A stretch of DNA of 6,270 nt. Source: Opitutaceae bacterium UBA4094 (GTDB taxonomy: Bacteria; Verrucomicrobiota; Verrucomicrobiia; Opitutales; Opitutaceae). Position 1 is the first letter of the stretch, and the number at the start of each line of letters is the position of its first letter. Below the pieces are notes generated by a model, which did not search any database, was not told the DNA's origin, and saw only the letters and a program-made list of their open reading frames with translations. The stretch is from the NCBI GenBank assembly GCA_002382525.1, contig DFYA01000298.1:244-6513 (forward strand), read 5' to 3'. The position numbers and the translations under genes are program-made. Positions 1 to 6,132 of this stretch are shown here, piece by piece.

Positions 1-1710
1 GTCGGCGCGAGCTCTTTAGGCGGGATGGGGTTTGGAAAAGGTGTCGGTCAAGTGCGCGCCGAGCCGGGTTATAGCACAGGTATGGGCGCGGGAAGCGCGG
101 GTGGATTCAATGCCCAACCGACGGCCTCTACACCTGCGCCGGCACCGATGAGACCTGCCGTGCTAGGCTTGGATCACCGATCCGCGCGTATGCTTCCAGA
201 ATCGCATCTCACGGCCCGAGCGCGGCCGGAGGGATTCGGGGACGCCCGTCTCCATAGCTCTGCAGAGGCCTACGTCCACCCCGGAGATAACGGGTTTCGC
301 CGCGTCTCGGAACATCCGCTCTCCACGTTTTCCATCGATGTGGACACGGCGAGCTACAGCAACGTCCGCCGCTTCATCACTGGCGGTTCGTTGCCGCCGC
401 GCGATGCGGTGCGGGTGGAGGAGCTGATCAACTACTTCCCGTATCGCTACGCACCGCCTCGCGATGGGACGCCGTTTGCGGCGCATTTGGCCACCGAGTT
501 GGCGCCGTGGAACCCGCGTCATCGCGTGGTGCGGATCGCGCTTAAGGGGCGCGAACTCACGGCGGCGACGCGTCCGGCGGCAAACTTGGTTTTCCTGATC
601 GATGTGTCGGGCTCGATGAGTTCGGCCAATCGACTGCCGCTCGTGAAGGAGTCGTTGCGGATGCTCGTCGAGCGTTTGCGGCCTGATGACCGCGTGGCTA
701 TCGTTACGTATGCGGGCAGTTCGGGGCTCTCGTTACCGTCCACTCCGGGTTCGCGGAAAAACGATATCCTCGCCGCGCTGGATGGACTGGTGGCGCGGGG
801 ATCGACCAACGGCGCCATGGGTATCCACCTCGCTTATGACATCGCCAAGGCCAACTTCGTGCCGAACGGCGGGATCAACCGCGTGATCCTTTGCTCGGAC
901 GGTGATTTCAACGTGGGCGTCACCAATCGCGACGAACTCGTGCGGCTGGTCGAGGACAAGGCGAAGAGCCGCGTCTTCCTGAGCGTGTTCGGGTTCGGCA
1001 TGGGCAACCTCAAGGACGCGACGCTCGAGGCGCTCTCGGCGAAGGGCAACGGAACGTATGGCTACATCGATACGCGTCGCGAGGCCGAGAAGGTGTTTGT
1101 CGAACAGGTCGAGGGCACGCTCGCGACGATCGCGAAGGACGTGAAGGTGCAGGTGGAGTTCAACCCTGCGCGTGTGGCGGCGTATCGGTTGATCGGATAC
1201 GAGAACCGGATGCTCAAAAAAGAAGATTTCAACAACGACGCGGTGGACGCGGGCGACGTCGGCGCGGGACACACGGTCACGGCGTTGTATGAAGTCGTGC
1301 CGGTGGGCGCGGAGTCCGGCGTCGGAGCGGATGGGCGGCCGGCAGTGGATCCGTTAAAGTATCAGACGAAGACCCGGAAGACGGGCGATACGAAGTTGGC
1401 GGGGGCGGCCTCGGCGGAGCTGCTCACGGTGAAGATCCGTTACAAACAGCCGGAAGGTGACGTGAGCGCGAAGCTGGAGTTCCCGCTGACGGACAGCGGG
1501 GAGAAGTTCGCGGCGAGGGCGGACACCGAGTTCCGTTTTGCGATGGCGGTGGCGGCGTGGGGCATGTTGCTGAGCGACTCGCCACACAAAGGCACCGCGA
1601 CATTCGACCAGGTGCTGGAGTTGGCCGAGGATGGTTTACGGAACGATCCCGGCGGCCATCGAGCGGAGTTTCTTCAACTCGTGCGGCGGAGCGCGGAGTT
1701 GGCTCGGTGA
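1..1710 (+). CDS. YfbK-like von Willebrand factor A domain protein, 5'-truncated by window edge
   Basis: The frame is open from base 1, and the first ATG (25) has no ribosome binding site and lies inside a Gly/Ala/Pro-rich stretch, so the true start is probably upstream. Residues are numbered from the ATG at 25 (561 aa). Residues 1-60 are a low-complexity linker. Residues about 80-170 match the N-terminal domain of YfbK-type proteins (STFSIDVDTASY at 100-111, then VEELINYFPY). A VWA domain follows at about 187-360 with an intact metal-ion-dependent adhesion site: D193-x-S195-x-S197, T261 and D292 (in CSDGDFNVG). Residues about 375-555 resemble the DUF3520 C-terminal domain, ending in the typical DPGGHRAEFLQLVR. 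The family is presumed to bind protein ligands through Mg2+; its exact role is unknown. Location (envelope or cytoplasm) cannot be judged because the N-terminus is missing. It is convergent with tesA, with an inverted repeat between them. The family assignment is firm; the function is open. Confidence 0.9.
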   Translation, partial: VGASSLGGMGFGKGVGQVRAEPGYSTGMGAGSAGGFNAQPTASTPAPAPMRPAVLGLDHRSARMLPESHLTARARPEGFGDARLHSSAEAYVHPGDNGFRRVSEHPLSTFSIDVDTASYSNVRRFITGGSLPPRDAVRVEELINYFPYRYAPPRDGTPFAAHLATELAPWNPRHRVVRIALKGRELTAATRPAANLVFLIDVSGSMSSANRLPLVKESLRMLVERLRPDDRVAIVTYAGSSGLSLPSTPGSRKNDILAALDGLVARGSTNGAMGIHLAYDIAKANFVPNGGINRVILCSDGDFNVGVTNRDELVRLVEDKAKSRVFLSVFGFGMGNLKDATLEALSAKGNGTYGYIDTRREAEKVFVEQVEGTLATIAKDVKVQVEFNPARVAAYRLIGYENRMLKKEDFNNDAVDAGDVGAGHTVTALYEVVPVGAESGVGADGRPAVDPLKYQTKTRKTGDTKLAGAASAELLTVKIRYKQPEGDVSAKLEFPLTDSGEKFAARADTEFRFAMAVAAWGMLLSDSPHKGTATFDQVLELAEDGLRNDPGGHRAEFLQLVRRSAELAR

Positions 1711-1727
1711 GGGGGAGTCGGGATTTG

Positions 1728-1789
1728 GGTGGGAAACGAGCTTGCTCTCGCTGAGCGCCGAACGATCGCGAGCAAGCTCGCTTCCCACC
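1728..1789. repeat. Inverted pair of REP-like repeats (REPIN-like hairpin) between convergent genes
   Basis: Left arm 1728-1750 and right arm 1767-1789 are complementary at 21 of 23 positions, with a 16-nt spacer (1751-1766). Each arm also contains a smaller palindrome of the type GCGAGCAAGCTCGC. The right arm ends directly against the tesA stop codon (TGA on the minus strand, 1792-1790) and the left arm starts 17 nt after the VWA stop. The right arm's 25 bases (1764-1788) recur exactly at 6193-6217. The arrangement resembles REP doublets of gammaproteobacteria. In RNA it would form a long hairpin from either strand, so it may act as a bidirectional terminator or 3'-end stabiliser. There is no clear U-tract, so classical intrinsic termination is not shown. 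Confidence 0.75.
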
Positions 1790-2413
1790 TCAATCCAGTA
1801 GCGGCTTCAGGGTTTTCCAGATGGTCTCGGCGATGCGTTGGTGGCCGGGGAGGTTGGGGTGAAAACCGTCCGCGAGATTCATCTCCGAGATGCCGCCGAC
1901 GCCTTCCAACACGAACGGGATGAGCGTGGCGTCGTTGGCCTTGGCCAGCGCGGGGAAGATCGCGGCGAACTCGCGCACGTAGGCGGCGCCCATGCTGGTG
2001 GGCATCTCCATGCCGGCGATCACGAGCTTCACGGACGGGTTCTTCGCGCGGACTTTATCGATGATGCCTTGCAGGTTTTTGGCGGCGACCTCGGGGGCGA
2101 GTCCGCGCAGGCCGTCGTTGCCACCGAGTTCGAGAACGAAGATGTCGACCGGCGTGCGTAGAACCCAGTCGATGCGACGCAGGCCGCCCGCGGTGGTTTC
2201 TCCGCTGAGGCCGGAGTTGATCACGCGGTAGGGAAGGCTGGCGGCGTTGATTTTTTTCTGGATCAGACCGGGGAATGCCTGCGTGTCGGCGTCGTCGAGT
2301 CCGTAGCCGGCGGTTAGGCTGTCACCAAAAAACATGATGGTGCGGGGGCGGGAATCGGATGCGTGCAGGATGCTCAAGCAGAGGAGGAAAAGGAGGGAAA
2401 AGAGGATCTTCAT
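1790..2413 (-). CDS. tesA: TesA-type SGNH/GDSL esterase (arylesterase / lysophospholipase / thioesterase I)
   Basis: This is a 207-aa secreted serine esterase that hydrolyses ester or thioester bonds of lipid-like substrates. Residues 1-18 form a signal peptide (K2, hydrophobic 3-16, likely cleavage after A18 or S19); no proper lipobox is present, so a periplasmic form is more likely than a lipoprotein. Block I is FGDSLTAGYG with nucleophile S32. Block II is SGLSGETTAGG with G71. Block III is GGND with N99. Block V is DGFHPN, giving D182 and H185 of the triad. All oxyanion-hole and triad residues are present, and the length is normal for mature TesA plus a signal. The ATG at 2413 puts the signal peptide at the N-terminus; no Shine-Dalgarno sequence precedes it. 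It is divergent from ybbA-ybbP as in E. coli, where TesA is linked to the YbbAP transporter. Exact substrate is unknown. Confidence 0.93.
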   Translation of the reverse strand: MKILFSLLFLLCLSILHASDSRPRTIMFFGDSLTAGYGLDDADTQAFPGLIQKKINAASLPYRVINSGLSGETTAGGLRRIDWVLRTPVDIFVLELGGNDGLRGLAPEVAAKNLQGIIDKVRAKNPSVKLVIAGMEMPTSMGAAYVREFAAIFPALAKANDATLIPFVLEGVGGISEMNLADGFHPNLPGHQRIAETIWKTLKPLLD

Positions 2414-2432
2414 CGGTTGCGTAAAAGGGGAT

Positions 2433-2450
2433 GCGCGCTTTCTTTCGCGC
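2433..2450. other. Small GC hairpin in the tesA/ybbA divergent gap
   Basis: GCGCG (2433-2437) and CGCGC (2446-2450) flank an 8-nt pyrimidine loop (CTTTCTTT). It lies in the 44-nt gap between the tesA start (2413) and the preferred ybbA start (2458). It would sit in the ybbA leader RNA, or in the first codons if the ATG at 2431 is used. A five-base stem in GC-rich DNA may be chance. No convincing -35/-10 pair was found in the gap for either direction, so the promoters probably overlap the opposing gene's 5' region. Confidence 0.3.
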
Positions 2451-2457
2451 TCTTCGC

Positions 2458-3132
2458 ATGAGTGACCAACCTATCTTGAAAGTCGAGAAGCTCACCCAGA
2501 TTTACCCCACCGCGGCCGGGCCGATCACGGTGTTGCATGAAGTGAGTTTTGCGCTCGGGGCGGGCGAGAGTTTGGCGATCGTGGGTCCGTCGGGCAGCGG
2601 CAAGACGACGTTGCTTGGGTTGTGCGCGGGGCTGGATCGGCCGAGCGGCGGCGACGTGACGTTGGGCGGCGTGTCGATCGGCGGGTTCGGCGAGGACGCA
2701 CGCGCGCGGGTGCGGAACGAGCAGGTCGGTTTTGTGTTTCAGAATTTTCAACTGATCCCGACGCTGACGGCGTTGGAGAATGTTTTGGTGCCGCTGGAGC
2801 TGCGCGGCGTGAGCGGCAAGGAGGCGGCGGCGCGGGCGTTGTTGGAGCGAGTGGGCCTGGGCGCGCGGACGGGGCACTATCCGATTCAGTTGTCGGGTGG
2901 TGAGCAGCAGCGCGTGGCGTTGGCGCGGGCGTTCATCAATGCGCCGAAGATTTTGTTTTGCGACGAGCCGACGGGGAACCTCGACGGGGCGACGGCGGCG
3001 ATGGTGACGGAGCTGATCTTTGGGTTGAACCACGAACGCGGGACGACGCTGGTGCTAGTGACGCACGACTTGGAATTAGCGAAGTTGTGCGGCCGTGTGT
3101 TGCGGCTGAAGGACGGGCGCGTGGTGGGGTAA
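2458..3132 (+). CDS. ybbA: ABC transporter ATP-binding protein YbbA (MacB/LolD-like)
   Basis: This is a 224-aa cytoplasmic ATPase that powers the YbbP permease. Every ABC motif is present: Walker A GPSGSGKTT (43-51), Q-loop Q95 in VFQNFQLIPTLTALENV, signature LSGGEQQR (145-152), Walker B ILFCDE (165-170) followed by PTGNLD with the D-loop, and H-loop H203 in VTHD. The Q-loop and PTGNLD context are typical of the LolD/MacB/FtsE group that partners FtsX-fold permeases. The ATG at 2458 was chosen because the family begins a few residues before the first beta strand (ILKVEKL). An in-frame ATG at 2431 would add nine residues (MRAFFRALR); an AAAAGGGG run abuts it at zero spacing, which is too close for a normal ribosome site. 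Divergent tesA and downstream ybbP (after the cassette) support YbbA over LolD or MacB. Confidence 0.93.
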   Translation: MSDQPILKVEKLTQIYPTAAGPITVLHEVSFALGAGESLAIVGPSGSGKTTLLGLCAGLDRPSGGDVTLGGVSIGGFGEDARARVRNEQVGFVFQNFQLIPTLTALENVLVPLELRGVSGKEAAARALLERVGLGARTGHYPIQLSGGEQQRVALARAFINAPKILFCDEPTGNLDGATAAMVTELIFGLNHERGTTLVLVTHDLELAKLCGRVLRLKDGRVVG

Positions 3133-3157
3133 GGAACGATGGAGTTCGGAGTTTTTG

Positions 3158-3188
3158 GCCCACGGAACACACCGAATACACGGAAGAA
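3158..3188 (+). repeat. Left inverted repeat of the GxxExxY cassette (three 9-bp units)
   Basis: After a GCC lead (3158-3160), three 9-mers run in tandem: CACGGAACA (3161-3169), CACCGAATA (3170-3178) and CACGGAAGA (3179-3187). The 31-bp block is complementary to 3568-3598 at 29 of 31 positions; the mismatches are at 3168/3588 and 3173/3583. The third unit contains GGAAG, the ribosome binding site of the gene inside the cassette. Confidence 0.85.
3182..3186 (+). promoter_or_regulatory. Ribosome binding site GGAAG for the GxxExxY gene
   Basis: GGAAG lies six nucleotides before the ATG at 3193 and decides this start over the in-frame ATG at 3139. It is part of the third 9-mer of the left inverted repeat, so pairing of the two repeats in RNA would hide it. 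Confidence 0.6.
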
Positions 3189-3192
3189 CTTT

Positions 3193-3567
3193 ATGGAACT
3201 ACTACACAGGGATGAAACGTATCGGATACTCGGCGCTTGCTTTGAGGTATATAAGGAAAAGGGGGGCGGATTTCTGGAGGCGGTGTTTCAGGAGTGTCTG
3301 GAAATGGAGTTTGGGATTCAGGGGATTCCCGCCGTGGCGCTGGTGCCTTTGGCACTGAGCTACAAAGGCCGGCCGCTTAAGCAGCACTACGTCGCTGATT
3401 TCATCTGCTACGATAAGGTGATCGTCGAGTTGAAGGCGGTGTCGAAGCTCATCGACGAGCATCGCGCACAAATGCAGAATTATCTTCATGCGACCGGCCT
3501 TCGCGTGGGTTTACTGGTCAACTTCGGGCACTTCCCGAAAGTGGAGCACGAGCGGTTCGTGCTCTGA
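3193..3567 (+). CDS. GxxExxY family protein (PDDEXK_3, PD-(D/E)XK nuclease-like fold)
   Basis: This 124-aa soluble protein matches the GxxExxY family along its whole length: ILGACFEVYKEKGGGFLEAVF at 12-32, then YVADF (66-70), VELKAV (78-83) and an AQMQNYL segment (92-98). The putative PD-(D/E)XK metal site is E29, D69, E79 and K81, all present. The family's name motif reads G26-x-x-E29-x-x-F32, so the final Tyr is Phe. Biological function of the family is not established; nuclease activity is inferred from the fold. The start at 3193 has a ribosome site (GGAAG) and gives the usual family N-terminus; an in-frame ATG at 3139 would add 18 residues encoded mostly by the left inverted repeat. The gene lies between ybbA and ybbP, is flanked by inverted repeats, and has lower GC than both neighbours, all signs of insertion. 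It is probably cotranscribed with the transporter genes. Confidence 0.9.
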   Translation: MELLHRDETYRILGACFEVYKEKGGGFLEAVFQECLEMEFGIQGIPAVALVPLALSYKGRPLKQHYVADFICYDKVIVELKAVSKLIDEHRAQMQNYLHATGLRVGLLVNFGHFPKVEHERFVL

Positions 3568-3598
3568 TTCTTCCGTGTATTCCGTGTTTTCCGTGGGC
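3568..3598 (-). repeat. Right inverted repeat of the GxxExxY cassette (three 9-bp units)
   Basis: Read on the minus strand, after GCC it contains CACGGAAAA, CACGGAATA and CACGGAAGA. It begins at the base after the GxxExxY stop codon and ends eight nucleotides before the ybbP ATG (3607), so it makes up nearly all of the ybbP leader. No Shine-Dalgarno sequence is seen there. Confidence 0.85.
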
Positions 3599-3606
3599 AA
3601 CTCTTC

Positions 3607-6132
3607 ATGAATTTCATCTTTAAAATGGCTTGGCGGGACTCGCGGACGGCGCGGCGGCGGCTCGTGCTGTTTTCGCTATCGATCGTGCTGGGCGTCGCGG
3701 CGCTGGTGGCGATCGGGTCCTTCAGCGCAAATCTTCAGAGCGCGATCGATGACCAGTCCAAGGGGCTGCTCGGGGCGGACCTCGAAGTGAAATCGCGCTC
3801 GGGACTCACACCCGAGGCGGAGGCGTTTCTTAACTCCATCGGAGGCGAAGCGCGGTCGGACGAGATCTCGTTTGCTTCGATGGTCGTGTTCCCGTCGGCG
3901 GCGAATCGCACGCGGCTCGTCACCGTGCGCGCGCTGGAAGGGGCGTATCCGTTTTATGGTGACGTGAAGACGACGCCCGCCGACGTGTTCGGAAAACTGA
4001 CGCAGGGCGACTTTGTTTTGGTCGAGGAAACCATGATGCGGCAGTTCGGCCTCGCGGCGGGCGATCCGCTGAAGCTGGGCGAAAAGGTGTTCACCATCGC
4101 AGGAGCGTTGAACCAGTTCCCGGGCGATTCGGCGGCGGTGGCGACGTTGTCTCCGCGCGTGTTGGTCTCGACGCCGGCGCTGGAGGGAACGCAGCTTTTG
4201 GGGCGCGGATCGTTGGTGCGGAACCGGGCGTTTTTTAAGTTCGCTCCGGGGTTCGATGTAGAGCGATTCGTGGAGGATCGACGCGAGGCGTTTCGCGAGT
4301 TGCGGCTGGGTGTCGATACGGTGGAGGAACGCAAGGAGGAGCTGGGGCAGACGTTGAAGAACGTGCAGGGCTTTTTGAGTTTGGTGGGCTTTGTGGCGTT
4401 GGTGCTCGGAGCCATCGGTGTGGCGAGCGCGATCCATGTGTATGTGGGACAGAAGATCACCACGGTGGCGGTGCTGCGGTGTTTGGGCGCAAGTGCGTGG
4501 CAGAGCTTTGGCGTGTATCTGGTGCAGGGGCTGGCGCTCGGTTTTCTCGGGGCGCTGGCGGGCGCGGCCCTCGGTGTGGCGGTGCAGCTCGCATTGCCCG
4601 CAGTGCTGAAGGGCATGCTGCCCTTTGACGTGGAGTTTTTTGTGGCGTGGGGCGCGGTCGGACGGGGTTTGGCGGCGGGCGTGTTGGTCGGCGGATTGTT
4701 TACGTTGTTGCCGCTGCTCACCGTGCGGCGCGTGTCACCGCTGGTGGCGATTCGCTCGGCGTTTGTGGAGCGGGCGGGGGGCGATCCGTGGCGGTGGTTT
4801 GTGTATGCGGCGATCATCGGCGCGGTGACCGCGTTTGCGGTGTGGCAGACGCAGCGTTGGACATGGGGGCTGGGCTTTACGGCGGCTCTGTTGATCGGTT
4901 TCGGCGTGCTGGCGGTGGTGGCGCGCGGCGTGGCGTGGGCAGCGCGGCGTTTTATGCCGAAGCGACTGCCGTATGTGTGGCGGCAGGGCGTGGCGAACCT
5001 GCATCGTCCGAACAACCGAACAGTGTTGCTGTTGTTGTCGCTCGGGCTGGGGACGTGTTTGCTGCTCACGCTGACGCTGGCGCGCGAGACGTTGCTCAAC
5101 CAGATCCGCGGGACGGGTGAGGGGGCGCGTCCGAATCTGTTGTTCTTCGATATTCAGGACGACCAGTTCGAGCCACTGAACGCATTGCTGACGGAGCAGG
5201 GCGTGCCTCCGCAGGCGAGTGCGCCGATCGTGACGATGCGACTGCGGAGCTTGAAGGGGCGGAGCATCGAGGAGTGGTTGAAGGACGAGACGTCGGACAT
5301 CCCGTCGTGGACATTGCGGCGGGAATATCGCTCGACGTTTCGCGGGGAACTGTCGGACACCGAGACGGTGACGAGCGGCGAGTTCGTTGGGCGTATGCCG
5401 GAGGGCGAAACGGTGGTGCCGGTTTCGATCGAGCAGTCGCTGGCGAAGGACATGCACCTCGCGGTCGGCGACGTGTTGGAGTTCGACGTGCAAGGCGTGC
5501 CGGTGGCGGCGCGTGTGGCCAGTCTGCGGTTCGTGAACTGGCGGCGGATGTCGCCGAACTTTTTTGTGGTGTTTCCCGAAGGCGTGCTGGAGGGGGCGCC
5601 CAAGTTTTATGTCGTCGCGACGAAAGCGGCCGACGCGGCGGAGTCGGCGCGCGTGCAGCAGGCGGTGGTGGCGGCGTTACCGAATGTGTCGGCGCTGGAT
5701 CTCGCGCTGGTGTTGCAGACGTTGGACGGGATTTTTTCGAAGGTGCAGTTTGTGGTGCAGTTCATGTCGTTGTTTACGGTGGTGACGGGCGTGTTGGTGT
5801 TGGCAGGCGCGGTGTTGACGGGGCGGTTTCAGCGGCTGAAGGAGACCGTATTGTTGCGGACGCTCGGGGCGTCGGGTGCGCAACTCGTGCAAATCCAATT
5901 GGTGGAATATGCGGTGCTTGGCGTGCTGGGGGCGCTGGTGGGCGGGGTGCTTGCGTATGGGGCGAATGCGGCGCTGGCGTATTGGGTGTTTAAGTTGCAG
6001 GTGATCATGCCTCCGGGGCCGCTGCTGTGGGCGGTCGTGCTGGTGACGACGTTGACCGTGGCGACGGGGTGGCTGTCGGGGCGCGGCATCACGCGGCATC
6101 CGCCGCTGGAGGTGTTGCGGCAGGAGACGTGA
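3607..6132 (+). CDS. ybbP: FtsX-fold ABC transporter permease YbbP
   Basis: This 841-aa inner-membrane permease is the partner of YbbA. Ten hydrophobic segments are visible, at about 19-40, 254-278, 301-330, 349-372, 397-416, 420-442, 472-492, 714-738, 762-790 and 803-825. This is the YbbP plan of two FtsX-type halves, longer than four-helix MacB or LolC. Large periplasmic domains occupy about 41-250 and 493-712. Motifs remembered from E. coli YbbP recur: YPFYGD (114-119), RRMSPNFFVVFPEG (646-659) and LLRTLGAS near the start of the last helix bundle. Cytoplasmic coupling segments are VAVLRCLGAS after helix 2 and VLLRTLGAS after helix 8. The ATG at 3607 is preferred (MNFIFKMAWRDSR); an ATG at 3625 is possible and neither has a ribosome site. 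With divergent tesA this is a conserved module thought to extract hydrophobic molecules from the membrane for TesA. The substrate is unproven. Confidence 0.93.
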   Translation: MNFIFKMAWRDSRTARRRLVLFSLSIVLGVAALVAIGSFSANLQSAIDDQSKGLLGADLEVKSRSGLTPEAEAFLNSIGGEARSDEISFASMVVFPSAANRTRLVTVRALEGAYPFYGDVKTTPADVFGKLTQGDFVLVEETMMRQFGLAAGDPLKLGEKVFTIAGALNQFPGDSAAVATLSPRVLVSTPALEGTQLLGRGSLVRNRAFFKFAPGFDVERFVEDRREAFRELRLGVDTVEERKEELGQTLKNVQGFLSLVGFVALVLGAIGVASAIHVYVGQKITTVAVLRCLGASAWQSFGVYLVQGLALGFLGALAGAALGVAVQLALPAVLKGMLPFDVEFFVAWGAVGRGLAAGVLVGGLFTLLPLLTVRRVSPLVAIRSAFVERAGGDPWRWFVYAAIIGAVTAFAVWQTQRWTWGLGFTAALLIGFGVLAVVARGVAWAARRFMPKRLPYVWRQGVANLHRPNNRTVLLLLSLGLGTCLLLTLTLARETLLNQIRGTGEGARPNLLFFDIQDDQFEPLNALLTEQGVPPQASAPIVTMRLRSLKGRSIEEWLKDETSDIPSWTLRREYRSTFRGELSDTETVTSGEFVGRMPEGETVVPVSIEQSLAKDMHLAVGDVLEFDVQGVPVAARVASLRFVNWRRMSPNFFVVFPEGVLEGAPKFYVVATKAADAAESARVQQAVVAALPNVSALDLALVLQTLDGIFSKVQFVVQFMSLFTVVTGVLVLAGAVLTGRFQRLKETVLLRTLGASGAQLVQIQLVEYAVLGVLGALVGGVLAYGANAALAYWVFKLQVIMPPGPLLWAVVLVTTLTVATGWLSGRGITRHPPLEVLRQET

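Larger units (their letters stand above)
3158..3598 (+). mobile_element. Putative 441-bp mobile cassette: inverted repeats around a GxxExxY gene
   Basis: Two 31-bp near-perfect inverted repeats enclose a single small gene and almost nothing else. The gene's stop codon (3565-3567) touches the right repeat, and its ribosome site lies in the left one. The unit separates ybbA from ybbP, genes that are normally adjacent. Counting bases 3241-3540 gives 162 G+C of 300 (54%), against roughly 63-72% in sampled 60-base lines of ybbA and ybbP. No transposase is encoded and no target-site duplication is visible in the immediate flanks. The alternative is that the repeats are part of an old, immobile gene context or an RNA/protein binding array. 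That it is an insertion is well supported; the mechanism is unknown. Confidence 0.55.

Noticed and set aside
25..27. ATG at 25 as the true start of the VWA gene
   Set aside because: No ribosome site, the frame is open upstream to base 1, and no signal peptide or domain begins there; truncation by the window edge is more likely.
2414..2457. Promoters for tesA and ybbA in the divergent gap
   Set aside because: No pair of -35 and -10 boxes with sensible spacing could be found in either direction.
3140..3157. Target-site duplication flanking the cassette
   Set aside because: The bases before 3158 and after 3598 share no direct repeat of useful length.
3161..3187. Tandem 9-mers as a CRISPR-like array
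   Set aside because: Units are contiguous with no spacers and far too short.
3139..3192. Upstream in-frame ATG as the start of the GxxExxY gene
   Set aside because: The added 18 residues are encoded largely by the inverted repeat and do not belong to the family; the ATG at 3193 has a well-spaced GGAAG.
3954..5099. Long antisense open frame inside ybbP
   Set aside because: It is rich in Ser, Thr, Pro, Arg and Ala with no recognisable motif, as expected from the antisense strand of a high-GC gene; the sense strand has a complete, motif-matched permease.
4735..5493. Second antisense open frame inside ybbP, rich in Arg, His and Gln
   Set aside because: Composition is a frame artefact of GC-rich DNA, and it overlaps conserved YbbP coding sequence.
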